NCBI GenBank assembly: GCA_000333855.2
Contig: CM007337.1
Location: forward strand, 570,316-634,315
Reading direction: 5' to 3'
Length of the DNA: 64,000 nucleotides
DNA from: Endotrypanum monterogeii
Lineage: Eukaryota; Euglenozoa; Kinetoplastea; Trypanosomatida; Trypanosomatidae
Shown here: in pieces, positions 41,762-52,840 of the stretch
Numbering within the stretch: position 1 is the stretch's first letter
Layout: each line of letters begins with the position of its first letter
Made by a program: the position numbers and the translations under genes
Notes under the pieces: model-generated
Seen by the model: only the letters and a program-made list of their open reading frames with translations
The model's database searches: none
What the model was told of the DNA's origin: nothing

Positions 41762-43168
41762 ATGTCTGAGCTCCACACATTGGCCTCACCCCAGGATCTA
41801 CTCAACCTCAGCGACACCAACCTTTCACATTTACCGAGCACGATAGAGCGAGACAGCGAAGGTCATGACGGGCATTGGGCGTTTGAAACAACCTCGTTCC
41901 GATTTGTTGTCCTAGGACTGTTCGCGGCTTTCGGCTTCATCACCCAGCTGCAGGACGTGGGGTTCGCCACAACTAATCGAGAGACGGAAAGCTACTTCGG
42001 TGTGAGTGCACTCAAGGTGAACATCCTTAGTCTTTTGAGTCCGATGGTGTATCTGATTGGTGCCATTCCTGGCTGCTTTCTGTACAACAAAGTGGGCTTG
42101 CGCTATGGCATTATCATAGGCGCCGCACTTACCGCAACCGCGTCGCTGATCAAGTTGATAGCAGTGTGGGCCCCCAAGTATCCACTTCTCGCCATTGCAC
42201 AGGTTCTTGTTGCAGGTGGGCAAATTCTCTTCCTGAGTGTGCCCACTCTTGTTGCTGGCGTTTGGTTCCCGCCTAACGAGCGAACGGTAGCGACAGCAGT
42301 GGCATCCCTTATCGGATTTCTCGGCATGGCCGTCGGCATGATCTACCCGCCATACGTTGTCTCTGTCCCAAACAGAAACACACCAAAAGAGTGGGGTGCG
42401 TTAGCAGGATCGCAATGTGTATTTTCTATGCTTGTGCTCTTCCTAACTTTGATGTTTGTGAAGGACAAACCCAAACATCGTCCCTCGTTCACATCAACCG
42501 ACTTATACAAAGTCCCGTTGCTCAATTTCGTGAAGCTCCGGTTTAGAGACCCAAATTTCCTTCTGTTGGCTGTCTCCTTCGGCCTCATCACTGGCCTCTT
42601 AATCGCCATCGAGGCAGTTTTGGCTCAGCTCTTACAGCCCTTTGGCATTGGGGAAACCAGGACAGTCATTCTCGCCTTCACTGGTATTACCGGTGGAGCA
42701 GCGAACTGCGCGCTCGTCGGACTCTTTGTTGATCACACGCATCACTACAAGTACACCGCCATACCGCTGTCCGCAGTGTCAACGTCTCTGCTGCTCGTTG
42801 CAGCTATTGATATCAAGCTGGTACACTCCACGCATTTGCAAATGATTCTCGTATGCATTCTTGTCCCGCTTATTGAACTCTGGGTGCTGCCGCTTGTTCC
42901 CGTAGTTATGGAGCTGGCGGTAGAGTTGACGTACCCCTGCCCAGAGACCGTCTCCTCCACTATTGTTCTCGCCTCCATGTGTCTTTTCGCGTTCATCGGT
43001 ATGGTCGTATTTTCACTCATTATAGGTGACACGCGGACAGCTGACAGCTCTTTCTTGGTTGTCCTACTGACCTTCGTTGTGTGCGCTCTCAGCGCCATCA
43101 CGCTGGTGTTTGTAAAGGAGACGAAGCTCTTTGCGGGAGGGAATGCGAATTCTCTGGAGGTAATATGA
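41762..43168 (+). CDS. FLVCR-type major facilitator (probable heme carrier)
   Basis: A 468-aa polytopic protein with about 12 hydrophobic segments and short loops, i.e. the MFS fold. The segment around residues 140-205 (GGQILF, then a Trp/Phe-Pro-Pro-Asn-Glu-Arg stretch and GFLGMAVGM) matches the FLVCR (SLC49) signature with WFxPNERxxAT. FLVCR proteins move heme (and, in mammals, choline and ethanolamine) across membranes. A Leishmania homologue (FLVCRb) has been reported to take up heme, and trypanosomatids are heme auxotrophs, so heme import is the favoured role. Substrate is inference. The N-terminal 45 residues are soluble and acidic. The gene is intact and the next gene, a cation channel, begins 2.8 kb downstream. 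Confidence 0.9.
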   Translation: MSELHTLASPQDLLNLSDTNLSHLPSTIERDSEGHDGHWAFETTSFRFVVLGLFAAFGFITQLQDVGFATTNRETESYFGVSALKVNILSLLSPMVYLIGAIPGCFLYNKVGLRYGIIIGAALTATASLIKLIAVWAPKYPLLAIAQVLVAGGQILFLSVPTLVAGVWFPPNERTVATAVASLIGFLGMAVGMIYPPYVVSVPNRNTPKEWGALAGSQCVFSMLVLFLTLMFVKDKPKHRPSFTSTDLYKVPLLNFVKLRFRDPNFLLLAVSFGLITGLLIAIEAVLAQLLQPFGIGETRTVILAFTGITGGAANCALVGLFVDHTHHYKYTAIPLSAVSTSLLLVAAIDIKLVHSTHLQMILVCILVPLIELWVLPLVPVVMELAVELTYPCPETVSSTIVLASMCLFAFIGMVVFSLIIGDTRTADSSFLVVLLTFVVCALSAITLVFVKETKLFAGGNANSLEVI

Positions 43169-43689
43169 CGCTGTCTACATCAGAAAATTACTTTGGATCT
43201 AACAATAGCCCTCGTAGACATTCTAGAGCTTCGGCGTAGGGTGCTTCAGAAGTCTGCTCAAACTCAGAAGATATCCAGAATGTATATACTCCTTCCCCAA
43301 GTACGGAGGTGAGAAGTCTTCTTCAAAACTCATGTCTGCTTTTTTTTTTTTTTGCAAACGTTTGTATGCATGTTACACCGTTGTCATCTGCACTTGTTTA
43401 AACATAAATAAATTTATAGTTTCCACGGTTGCTTCCCTTATTATTATTATCATGAAGCCCAGAAGTCACGCGAGAGCACACTTCTTCCCCAGGATGGAGT
43501 AATAAACTGTCGAGTGCCCGTCTAGGTGAAAGACCGGGCGACGTGAACAGACAAGGCTGTTTTTTTCTTTCTGTATAACGGCCGTTGCTGCGCCACATGC
43601 GGTACGGCAGCGAAGGGTCTTTTCCTCTGCGTACGTTTTCTTCTTTGTTTTCGGACCCTGTGTGTGTGCCGTTGCACAGCTGGCAGCGG

Positions 43690-44440
43690 GGGCCCGGTCG
43701 ACACAGAGAGGACCATGCTGTTTGGGCTCAACAAAGCGCCAGAAATCGTTACGATGCGCTGATTCGGTCGAGACAGTGCTTCGTTTGCGAGACCTAGCGA
43801 GGTAGAGGACACTAGAAGTAGGTCGCTGATAGATCCATCGTCTCGGTTAAAAGGGTCTCCTGACTTCGTTAAATGCCCCACCTGGGTCCAGGCCTGGGTG
43901 GAGAGATCAGTCGGAGACGTGGTCACGGACGAACCCTATGCACCAACCACGGTCTGTCACAGGATCCTTCAAATTTATGTGCCTTCTTTTTGTTCCAAAA
44001 ATAGTGCCGTGCCTCCAGCGTGGTGAGTGTAGGTAATGGAAAAGGTCGTCTACCCTGGCATCTTGCAGGTGTTGGCAGGATTTGGCTATGACTCCCCTCC
44101 TGATGAAGGTGAAGGTGTGCTGCGAGTTGCAAGCGCTGTAGGTTGCTGCACCCTCTTGAGGCCCTCTACGCTCGATTTTTCGACTGTCACCGGACCATGG
44201 TCAGATTGGACATCCCCGTAATGAACCAACAATACCCCCACAAAGACAACCACAGCAAGCTGCCGAGATCAGCGCCAGGGACGAGCGAACGCGACGTTGT
44301 CGTTCTCCCCGTGAAAGGTGCTCAACCAGTATGTCTCGTGATGCGAGTAACATCCCTCCCGCTCCCCAACGCGCCACCATCAAAGAAACTACGGGTTCCC
44401 GACACCGCTAAGACATTGCTCAGATCGATTGAGGTATGAC
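43690..44440 (+). pseudogene. Possible decayed gene, several frames
   Basis: From about 43690 to 44010 one frame reads coding-like sequence with a single TGA near 43762. It continues as 44037-44220 in another frame and as 44143-44440 in a third. Each piece has normal-looking composition. The antisense frame at 43522-43926 is equally open, so the strand is uncertain. No family was recognised. This may be chance. Confidence 0.18.
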
Positions 44441-45794
44441 CTGCATCGTAGAGAACACGGGCCGAGGAGAGCCGGAGAAACCCCTTTCCACTGTTCGTAT
44501 GCTCGTGTCTTTTCATGGCTACTGGATGTGATTTCCCTTGGGCCCCAGTGACCCTCCGCCGAGTATTATGTGGCCAACCCCAACAGCTTGGCTGCGTTGG
44601 AACCGACATGAGGTACGCGGCTAACAAGCGAAGCGCAAAGCATCGGGCACTCGAATTCCTCGTATTGTTTTTTTTTTACGTGGCCGGGGGTGCACAGCTG
44701 TGTGGTGGGTGCGCGTTTGTGTGTCGAGAAGACTCCTGGAGCGCGAGGGTCTTTTTACGGCTCCACTGTTGGTGCTCAGTCCGACCCACATTGTCGCATA
44801 CACACAAACGGAATAAGTACCAAAGATGCCTATTTTTCAATGTACACCCCGCTTATTATCTGTGAATATATTGTTGTACTGTGACGGACACCTATCCGCT
44901 TTTCTCGAGGAAGTGTGCTGTTGTGAAGCACCGGTGCACAACCTTCGGTGCCTTTAAACCTCCTTACGGCCATCCGATGGGTAAGTGAGGGTACTTGAAA
45001 GCTGGTCCGTCATCTCGAGGGCTGTGCACCATGGGAGAAGCAGGGTAGACGCTGTGTTTCTGTAGACCTGGGGGAGGTGATCAACACGGAATTGGTAAGA
45101 GGAAATGACGGCAGCCCACTGTTTTTCTCCAAACGCATTGGATGCTTGACATGATCATGTCTGTGGGGTCCTTGAAGGTTCTTCACACGAGGCGGGATTT
45201 TTTCCAACAACTGCAGTCGACTCGGGACACCTCGTCTGCTTTGTTAGCTTTTTCTATTTCCTAATATTTCTCATCAGTTTGGTGAGTGCAGATTTTTAAC
45301 TGAATGTCCTTTTTTTTTGGAGGGAGGATATTCTTCTCTTTTCAACCTTGACTGCGCGACGTGGAACAACTTCGCTGTGTCGTGTGATATATATATATAT
45401 TTTTTTTTACACTCGGAGCGAAAAAAAATAAATTTCGAAAAAAGGTTAACGGTGGTGCTGGTCGTTCTGAAAAGCTTCAGTGAATGAAAGCGCTGCACAC
45501 GCTATGTAGAGCGGAAAAGGTACAAAAAAAAAGTATGCGATATATCTCCTGGACGGATGGTCCTGTGCTACATTGTACGTGCCCTTTCATGGCATCTTAG
45601 TCGGGGAGATCGTGAGACCGCCTTTTGTATCCCGAGAGAAGCGTTCCGAAGACTTCCTTGCTGTGATTTCATGCGATCCCCCCCCCCCCCTCCGAGACTG
45701 AGTTTGAGTGAGGGGAGGTACACGGTTCCTCTCACCCACACGCGTTGTTGAGATGAATGCCGCAACCCACTAACTTGTTTCCACGCTTGTACTG

Positions 45795-45833
45795 CTCTTT
45801 TTTTTCTTCCTACCTCTCTTTTACTTAACGAAG
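45795..45833 (+). promoter_or_regulatory. Candidate trans-splice acceptor for the cation channel
   Basis: Pyrimidine tract 45795-45824 followed by AG at 45832-45833, 176 nt before the ATG at 46009. Confidence 0.45.
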
Positions 45834-46008
45834 GGGGAAGGTTACGCAGTTTTTCAACAGGGGAATCACGTATACTTTTCTTGCTACCATCCCCTATTTC
45901 CGGTATTTGCACAATGTGCGATCATGTTGGTTTTGATCCTGTAGTCTGACACTTTTTTGTTTGCCCGCGCGTCGATCTTCGCAACAATCAAACTGTGGGC
46001 GGTTGCTC

Positions 46009-49000
46009 ATGCAGTACCTCCTCCTCGCCACTTCGCACCTCGACACGTTTCATACGTGGTCCCCGACAGACATCACGATAACAAACAATGACGCGACCGT
46101 TTTCTTGTGGCTCAAACCCACCCATGCCATACGTCGCACATGCTCCCGATTCGTCGCAAGTCGCTCGGTGCAAATATCATGGGGTGTATTGGTCTGCCTG
46201 AGTACTGCAATGGCGCTAGCAATACAGCCTCGCTATGACATGGGTCACCCTACCTACTTAAGTTTGTTTTCGATACAGCTCATTTGCGTGGTATTCTTTT
46301 GGGCGCGAATGGGGGCGGAAATTATCGCCAGTGGACTCATCGAGGGTTCACACAGCTTCCTACGCAGCTGGTGGAACTGGGTCGAACTCGTCGTCAATGT
46401 TTTCTCACTCCTGCAGGTGATACCTCCGACTTTCCATATTCGCTGGATACGCGGCTTCGCGGCGCTACGACCATTACGTTTTTTTTTGTATGTGCCCTGT
46501 TGGAGACAGAAGCTGATCCCTCTGGGACGTTCTTTTCCTTGCATGTTCGATGTGATGATTACACTCGGACTGTGTCTCGTGGCGTTGGCGCTCGTTGGTG
46601 TAATGGAGGTGGGTGAAGACCTATACCAGCGCTGCTATATCACGAAGACGACGGCCGCTAGTCCATACGCAGCACTAAAACTGCCTTTTTTGTTGCGCAA
46701 CATCTCCGCAGCGTGTGGCGCCGGATTGTCGTGTCCTCCTGTTTCTTCAGATGTCACGGTAGAGTGTCTCACCCTTGAGCACGCCCGCAGTGACGACTTC
46801 CTCACGTACCAACACATCGGATCGGCTCTATTGCTTCTTTTCAAGGTTGCCTCGATGGACCTGTGGTTTGAAGACCTAGAAGACGTCATGAACGTGAAGG
46901 GACCTGGCGCTGCCCTGTACCTCGTCGTCGTCGTCATCGTGGCCCTTTTTTTCTTTGCCCTGTTGACAAGCGTTGTGTATAACGCGTACGCAAACTTCGA
47001 CATGTCTTACGCACCTCCCGTTACCGTAAACAGTAGCCCCACAGCGAGGGGACGGCAAGATCGTGGCATGCAGACGCTATCGCTGCGACCGCAGCTGCCA
47101 CAACTCAGCTCGACACGTGCAACCTACATGAACCCACACACATCCCTGGCTGATGACTTGGGACAGTCGGAAGTTGATGTGCGGGAGCTGAACCCGCTCA
47201 GTCCAGAGGGCGGTGCTGAACATGTGTCCATCTGCGCCTCCTGCACCCATGGAGAGAGCACGCTTGTATCGCAGGAATCTCAACGTGACATGCCCGACTC
47301 CATCGGTGCTCACCCGCTGATAAAGTTTTTGATATCGCTGCGTGATACTGAATCCACCACTACCCCCGCTGCGGGTACTACACCTACGGCTGCTTTCCTG
47401 GCGTCTCTTGTGAGTAGTGTGCCTTTTGCAATCACGCTCCTAGTACTTTCCACAACCAACGTTGTGCTTCTGGCGGCGATATCGACGTCCACGCCCCGCG
47501 CGACGGCAAGCATTCTCCGAAAGGTCTCTGGAGGCCTTTCCATCTTTTTTATCGTCCCCGTTTCGTTGCGGCTCATCTCCTTTGGGGTACGACGTACTTC
47601 GTCTGATTTCTGGAACTATGTGGATGTCTTGGGCGCTACGAGCGGCGTTGTGGAGCTTGCCGCGCCAACTTTCTTCCATTACAGAGTTGTCGGCGCCTTG
47701 CGGGCTTTACGGTTTATACGTCTGGTGAAGTATTTTATCCCTGTGTATTGCGACATCCGTCTCTTCAAAAGCCTAGTTAGTCTTTTTTTTCTCATATTGG
47801 TGACGCTCTCGCTGTACGCGCTGCTCGGCGTGCAGTTGTTTGCAGGCGCCTACTCCGCAGCCGCACCACCGGCGCCAATACGCAACGGTGATTTCACGAC
47901 CACTTGGACCGCTCTGCTCGCCTGCTTTCGTGCTCTCACTGGTGACACCTGGACACGTTACATGGTTACCGTGAGTAAGGGCGGCTCTATTGTGACAGGT
48001 TCTCTTTTTTTCATTTCGCTGCGGCTCTTCTCGTGTGTGGCGTTGTTTGCACTGGGCCAATCTGTTATCATACTGGCGTTCCACGACGTGGCGCTTGCCG
48101 AGGATGCACTTCGTTCCCAGGAATACCCGCCACTTCTGCTGTTGCCTCCGATAAAAATGGATGACATTGTAGAGGCGGCAGTTCCCGTCGATGGCGAAGG
48201 CTCTCCGTCGCTCGATTTCAGTGTTGCAGCTGGGTGGTGGCAACGCCGTTTCCGTGCGCGCAGCACGCTTGGCGGAAAGCTAGCAGGAAGGTATCTTCGT
48301 GCACGCGGTGACGCCTTTTTTTTTATGGAACCGTTGAACCCCATACGATTAATGTTGCTGCGCGTTCTCGGATCCCCCTTCTACACACTTATCAGCGTAC
48401 TTTGTGTGGTGCTTGGCGCCGTGGCTCTTTTTTTCGAGAGACGTCGCCTGGACGCCCGCACGGAGCGCGCGCTTCACTTTGTTAACATTGCCTACCTCGT
48501 GGTGTTCGGTATGGAGATGGTCGTCAAGTGGTTCGCCTACGGCGTTGTGTCACCAGGGCCTCACCCCCGCGAAGATCTCGACCAGCAACATGCCGCTCGA
48601 TACATGCCAGCCTACTTTATGTGTCCGCTTAACTGGGTCGATTTTGCCGCAAACGGTCTTTCGGTGGCGGCCCTCTTCCATCCACACCTCCGCATCGGCC
48701 GAGTTATTCGCACAGTTCGTCTTTTCACTACCCAAGAGTTACCGAACAGATCTTTTCTGGAGCTCTTGAAGGTTTTTCGGCAGTTGGTTAAATTTCTGCC
48801 GCTTATTATTTTTGTTTACGTTGCGCTCGCCATTGCTGGTATGCAAATGTTCTCCGGTGCACTTGTTCGTTGCAACGACCCCGTCATCACCGACGAGGAA
48901 TTGTGTGTTGGCGAGTATAGCACAACAGTGATGGGGTACACGGGTCCGACAACCATTCTGCAGAAGCGCACAAAGGAGCGGGCTGCTTTTCACTATGATG

Positions 49001-50676
49001 CTTTCGGGCCAGCACTTCTGTCGGTGTTCTCCTTGACAACAGCAAACCACTGGGGATATTTCATGAATGACGCGATGGCTATCACGAGTGGGTTGATGTC
49101 GTACAACAGCTCTGGCTACTACGTTTTTTTTTTCATCGTGGCGCTCCTTGCGATCCGCTTCTTTGCCATTGGCACTATCGCAGCTGTTTTGGTGGTGGGC
49201 GTGCGGCGTATGATGATAAACTTTACGACCACACCGGGTCGCGCGCACAACCGAGCCAAATTCACTGCTTCACGGGAGTCTATCGTCTACATGACTCGAC
49301 TACAGTGCACTGTTCAGCCGTTGCCCACTACTGTGAGTAGATTGTTTCACCGCATTCTCTCGACCCAGCTGACCCACTGGCCAAATACGGTCTTCGGTAT
49401 TATTCTCCAAGCGGTGCTTCTCGTGGTTTGCGTGTTTCTTTCCAGCACCAACGCGAGCGAAGCGCTGTGGCAGAAGCGTGTGGTTCTGGGGATGTACAGC
49501 ATTGGGGTTTCGTTTTGTGGCGCAGAAGTGATGATGACTGCTTGGGCATACGGTTTGCGGCACTTTTGCCGGGCTTGGTATCTTGTCGATGGCGCACTTT
49601 TCACTGCCATGATCGTCAGCTTCCTTTCCCCCAGGCTTTACTGCATGCGTGTTGTGATCTTTGTAAAGCTTATCAAAGACGCCAGCACAGGCCTGTCGCT
49701 GCTGCCGGGCATGCGCCACATACCGATCTTGCTAAGCTCCTGTGCGATGGGCATACTGGTTCTCTTCACCTACGCTGTGGTGGGAACTGTGCTATTTGGC
49801 GACATTGCCCCTGACGGCGCCCACCTGACCGAACAGCGCAACTTCACCACAGTCCTCCGCTCGCTCCTACTGTTGTTCAACTGTAGCACCTTCGACGAGT
49901 GGCACCTTGTCATGCATGCATGCTTTGACGGGGCCGCATGCCGTAACGATGCATCGGCTACGTGCGGTCACACAAGCAGCGCTGTATTTTTTTTTGTCTC
50001 ATTTATTGTGGCTCAAAGTCTTCTTGTTGGTCAACTGATGCTGGCATCAGTGGTTGCTGCCTTCACATCCCCACTTGATCTCGACGTTATTAAGCCTTTC
50101 ATCCAATTGCGAGATGTCTGGCGTCGGTGTGTAGGTGCCGGAGAGTTCTCGTGTGACTTGGACACCTTTCTCTCCCTCCTCCCCCGTTTGCCGGTCAGTC
50201 TCACCGATGGCATATCCACGGAGACAGCGAGCGAGGCTGACATGTTCGCCTTTCTGTCCTCCCTGCGAATTCCTCTCGATGAAAATCTGCAGCTGCGCTA
50301 CGAGCACTTCCTTCGCGGCTTTGCATATCGAAGGTATAAGATCGACCTCATCGACCATCAATCCGACCTGCGCCCACACAATCGATTAGCACGCTTCACG
50401 ATAGGTGAGTACTACGGTCAGCTGCTGCTTCGCAAGTACTGTGGCGGCGTGTCTCGTTTGGCACAGACCGAGTTAGACGGCGTACGGCGCCTGAGCGCTG
50501 AGATATTCGCGGAGTCCCTCACACAAGACACCGCTGGAGGCAACGATGTTTTTGGACTCCACGGCGACGACCTCCGGATACCTAAAGGGGCTTTGCCAAT
50601 CCCAAATTGCAACATATTTCTGTACACTTTTCCCGGTGAGAGTAACGACATCGGTGCTTTCCCACCCAGGAAGTAG
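46009..50676 (+). CDS. Four-domain voltage-gated cation channel (calcium-channel-like)
   Basis: A 1555-aa protein of the CaV/NaV four-repeat type. Repeats I-IV each have six hydrophobic segments with a re-entrant pore loop. S4 voltage sensors carry spaced Arg/Lys: strongest in II (R-x-x-R-x-x-R-x-x-K in ALRALRFIRLVKYF) and III (LRIGRVIRTVRLF), weaker in I and IV. The pore-loop locus reads D284 (SMDLW), D646 (TGDTW), N1013 (TANHW) and D1296 (TFDEW), i.e. D/D/N/D. Canonical CaV has EEEE, NaV DEKA and NALCN EEKE. A hydrophilic cytosolic linker (about 330-450) separates repeats I and II. The C-terminal tail (about 1360-1555) follows the last segment. Trypanosomatid four-domain channels occur in the flagellum, but this one is not placed. 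The frame opens at TTG 45961; the first ATG, 46009, was chosen. Confidence 0.93.
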   Translation: MQYLLLATSHLDTFHTWSPTDITITNNDATVFLWLKPTHAIRRTCSRFVASRSVQISWGVLVCLSTAMALAIQPRYDMGHPTYLSLFSIQLICVVFFWARMGAEIIASGLIEGSHSFLRSWWNWVELVVNVFSLLQVIPPTFHIRWIRGFAALRPLRFFLYVPCWRQKLIPLGRSFPCMFDVMITLGLCLVALALVGVMEVGEDLYQRCYITKTTAASPYAALKLPFLLRNISAACGAGLSCPPVSSDVTVECLTLEHARSDDFLTYQHIGSALLLLFKVASMDLWFEDLEDVMNVKGPGAALYLVVVVIVALFFFALLTSVVYNAYANFDMSYAPPVTVNSSPTARGRQDRGMQTLSLRPQLPQLSSTRATYMNPHTSLADDLGQSEVDVRELNPLSPEGGAEHVSICASCTHGESTLVSQESQRDMPDSIGAHPLIKFLISLRDTESTTTPAAGTTPTAAFLASLVSSVPFAITLLVLSTTNVVLLAAISTSTPRATASILRKVSGGLSIFFIVPVSLRLISFGVRRTSSDFWNYVDVLGATSGVVELAAPTFFHYRVVGALRALRFIRLVKYFIPVYCDIRLFKSLVSLFFLILVTLSLYALLGVQLFAGAYSAAAPPAPIRNGDFTTTWTALLACFRALTGDTWTRYMVTVSKGGSIVTGSLFFISLRLFSCVALFALGQSVIILAFHDVALAEDALRSQEYPPLLLLPPIKMDDIVEAAVPVDGEGSPSLDFSVAAGWWQRRFRARSTLGGKLAGRYLRARGDAFFFMEPLNPIRLMLLRVLGSPFYTLISVLCVVLGAVALFFERRRLDARTERALHFVNIAYLVVFGMEMVVKWFAYGVVSPGPHPREDLDQQHAARYMPAYFMCPLNWVDFAANGLSVAALFHPHLRIGRVIRTVRLFTTQELPNRSFLELLKVFRQLVKFLPLIIFVYVALAIAGMQMFSGALVRCNDPVITDEELCVGEYSTTVMGYTGPTTILQKRTKERAAFHYDAFGPALLSVFSLTTANHWGYFMNDAMAITSGLMSYNSSGYYVFFFIVALLAIRFFAIGTIAAVLVVGVRRMMINFTTTPGRAHNRAKFTASRESIVYMTRLQCTVQPLPTTVSRLFHRILSTQLTHWPNTVFGIILQAVLLVVCVFLSSTNASEALWQKRVVLGMYSIGVSFCGAEVMMTAWAYGLRHFCRAWYLVDGALFTAMIVSFLSPRLYCMRVVIFVKLIKDASTGLSLLPGMRHIPILLSSCAMGILVLFTYAVVGTVLFGDIAPDGAHLTEQRNFTTVLRSLLLLFNCSTFDEWHLVMHACFDGAACRNDASATCGHTSSAVFFFVSFIVAQSLLVGQLMLASVVAAFTSPLDLDVIKPFIQLRDVWRRCVGAGEFSCDLDTFLSLLPRLPVSLTDGISTETASEADMFAFLSSLRIPLDENLQLRYEHFLRGFAYRRYKIDLIDHQSDLRPHNRLARFTIGEYYGQLLLRKYCGGVSRLAQTELDGVRRLSAEIFAESLTQDTAGGNDVFGLHGDDLRIPKGALPIPNCNIFLYTFPGESNDIGAFPPRK

Positions 50677-51376
50677 AAAATAAAATCATGGAAACAACAA
50701 CAAAAAGAGGTATCGTGTATTCCCAGGTATGAACGTTTTAATAGGACCTTGCGAACAGCTGCAGATGAGCACCTACTTCACCTTGGAAGCAGTTTGACTC
50801 ATCGCTACCGGCGCTCATCGCTGGCCGCAGCCGATGTAAACCACTCTGGAACACACACACACACACACAACATAGTACTAATAAAGCAACTTCCAGAGCG
50901 GTTGTGAAACTTCCGAGGGGCGAAGCAGCGTTGATTCCTCCCCCCTCAGAGAATAGAGCACATATTACCAAAGGTGCATACTTGCATTGTAACTGCTCGA
51001 GCCGTTGTGCATTTTTCTCTGCAAGGCTTTCTTGGACAGCCTCAGAAATATACCTGGATGTATGTGTAGGTACCCCTGTGTGTTTTTCTGTGCGCGCCGA
51101 CGCACATACAATATCTCTAAACGAATATATTTCTTCCTTTTCGCTGACATTTCTTCAATTTCTTTTGTTCATTATTATTTGTGTCTTGAGCAAGTTGCAC
51201 CTCCACGCGGTGAACATCTAAAGACGCTGCACTCCTACGCGTTGTTTACAAAAGAAAAGATTACAAAAAGCGAGAGGGCAGATACCCATCAACAGAGTGC
51301 TTCAACCTCTCTCAACCGTTCTCCCCTGCAGAAGCATTGTGGCCTCATTTTGTCTGTCGCTCAGCATTTCTGCACA
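50677..51376. other. Spacer between the cation channel and the TBC gene
   Basis: No supported gene. A CA array at about 50851-50868 and T-rich pyrimidine tracts (about 51127-51182) with AG at 51189-51190 form a plausible splice region. The frame opens at TTG 51005 but has no valid ATG before 51377. Confidence 0.6.
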
Positions 51377-52840
51377 ATGAACGACTTATCATTTTTTCTC
51401 CACCACCACCAAAAAAAAACACTCGTGACTGAGCTGCTGCGCGACACAGTGGATTTTGCCAAATCCCCTACCGAGGAGGGTGTTCTTTTCAGTTGGCGTT
51501 GGCATTTCTTTTTAGGGACGCTGCCGCTTCCGGGTGAGTGCGATACGGAACTTGCCGGCTGCAAAGCAGCTTGTGAGGAATGGCAGGAGCAATGGCGGGA
51601 CGCCGGTCGTCGAGTGGAGTCGTCGCTGCGTGGGGCGCTGCTGAGGAGAAAACAGGCGGTCAAGTTCAGTGAATCAAGTAGTGACACTGAGGAGACATGG
51701 ACACCGGTTGTGCAAACGGGTGCTTCGGCTACGATACCGAGCGCAAATGTAGAGGAGCCCACCATCAATCCTCTGGTGCCCGCTTCGGGTAGCTCCTACG
51801 CGCTGCAGTATCAATCAGACATGGTGCGGCGGACCGTGTCAAAGGACATAAGTCGTCTTTCCTGGGATGTCCCGCCATTCGATGACCTCCGGTCAAAGGA
51901 GATAGTAGCTGACATTCTTCTTAAATACAGCGTTATGGAAAATAGGGAGTACAAACAGGGATTCCACGAGATTGTGGCCTTTCTCTACTATGCCTGCCAT
52001 CGTGACAAGATCATAGGCGAGCGCTTTGCTCAAGAGCACCCAGCGCTGCGCTCGGCCGCCTTTTTTGACCTCTTCGCGCGTGTATACTCTGACCTACCAG
52101 CCGCGGTGTTTGCCCTTTTCAAACGAATCATTAGCGAGGAGGGCGGCGGCATGGGATTAGCCAGGTGGTATTATTCCACCAGTACGAGTGGTCAGAGTGG
52201 GGTAGTTGCCGCCTGCGAGCGAGTGCAGGGAGATCTACTCGCGCAGGTAGATCCTGCTCTGCAACACGTGCTGGATGCTGTGTACGAAATACAGAGTGCT
52301 GTTTATCTGGTGCGATGGCTTCGCCTCATCTTCCTACGAGAGTTTCCCCTCGAAAAGTCGCTGTGGATCTGGACAGCAATTTTCTGCGAGCGCTACGTTG
52401 TTGTAGAGCTGCACAAGGCTCCTTTTGTACTGGAAAATAGCCTTGCACTCTACTTCGGCGCGCAGATGCTGCGTCACGCCCACGATCTTTTGGTGGTAAA
52501 CGCCGAGGAGGCACTGCGGCTTCTGATGAAGTATCCGCCCACAGAACGGGTTGGAGATATGCTCTATTCAGCTATTTTGAGTAACTTCGACTCACCTCTT
52601 TCTCGTCTTACACGTCCGCCAGGCATTGTTGCTTTGAAGGATGCGCCGGCGCTACCCGCAGAGGTGACACTCCATCAGGGCGAGGTTCTGTCTCGCGTAA
52701 TCGACAATCTCGAGGGGTACTGGTTCCGTGAACCCGACGCCACAGCAGAGCAGCAAGAGATGACAACAGATATGTATATCCAGTCTATTGCCCGCCTTAA
52801 AAAAGTGCGCGATGTTTTGCTGTATGGCATTGGCGACTAA
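51377..52840 (+). CDS. TBC-domain Rab GTPase-activating protein
   Basis: A 487-aa protein with a TBC domain from about residue 150 to 400. The Arg finger motif IxxDxxR is present as VSKDISR (D157, R160). The Gln finger YxQ is present as YKQG (Y192, Q194). Both are needed to stimulate GTP hydrolysis by Rab proteins, so catalytic activity is expected. The order and the local sequence around YKQG resemble the TBC1D5 branch, but I am unsure of that. N-terminal residues 1-150 include a helix-rich, Trp-containing region and a Ser/Thr-rich linker. The role would be in Rab control of membrane traffic. The last 60 residues are soluble and helical. First ATG chosen; TTG at 51005 rejected. Confidence 0.9.
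   Translation: MNDLSFFLHHHQKKTLVTELLRDTVDFAKSPTEEGVLFSWRWHFFLGTLPLPGECDTELAGCKAACEEWQEQWRDAGRRVESSLRGALLRRKQAVKFSESSSDTEETWTPVVQTGASATIPSANVEEPTINPLVPASGSSYALQYQSDMVRRTVSKDISRLSWDVPPFDDLRSKEIVADILLKYSVMENREYKQGFHEIVAFLYYACHRDKIIGERFAQEHPALRSAAFFDLFARVYSDLPAAVFALFKRIISEEGGGMGLARWYYSTSTSGQSGVVAACERVQGDLLAQVDPALQHVLDAVYEIQSAVYLVRWLRLIFLREFPLEKSLWIWTAIFCERYVVVELHKAPFVLENSLALYFGAQMLRHAHDLLVVNAEEALRLLMKYPPTERVGDMLYSAILSNFDSPLSRLTRPPGIVALKDAPALPAEVTLHQGEVLSRVIDNLEGYWFREPDATAEQQEMTTDMYIQSIARLKKVRDVLLYGIGD

Larger units (their letters stand above)
43169..46008. other. Spacer between the FLVCR-like gene and the cation channel, with coding-like fragments
   Basis: 2.8 kb. No intact gene. Possible relic coding segments lie at about 43690-44440 (separate entry) and a 49-codon open frame without ATG at about 44998-45155. 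A TA array (45389-45400), A-runs and C-runs, and a pyrimidine tract ending at 45833 are also present. Confidence 0.55.

Noticed and set aside
45961..46008. Upstream TTG start of the cation channel frame
   Set aside because: Nuclear trypanosomatid genes start at ATG; the first ATG is 46009. The same reasoning rejects non-ATG starts at 5235, 7079, 9329, 18132, 29886, 33296, 37500, 51005 and 58085.
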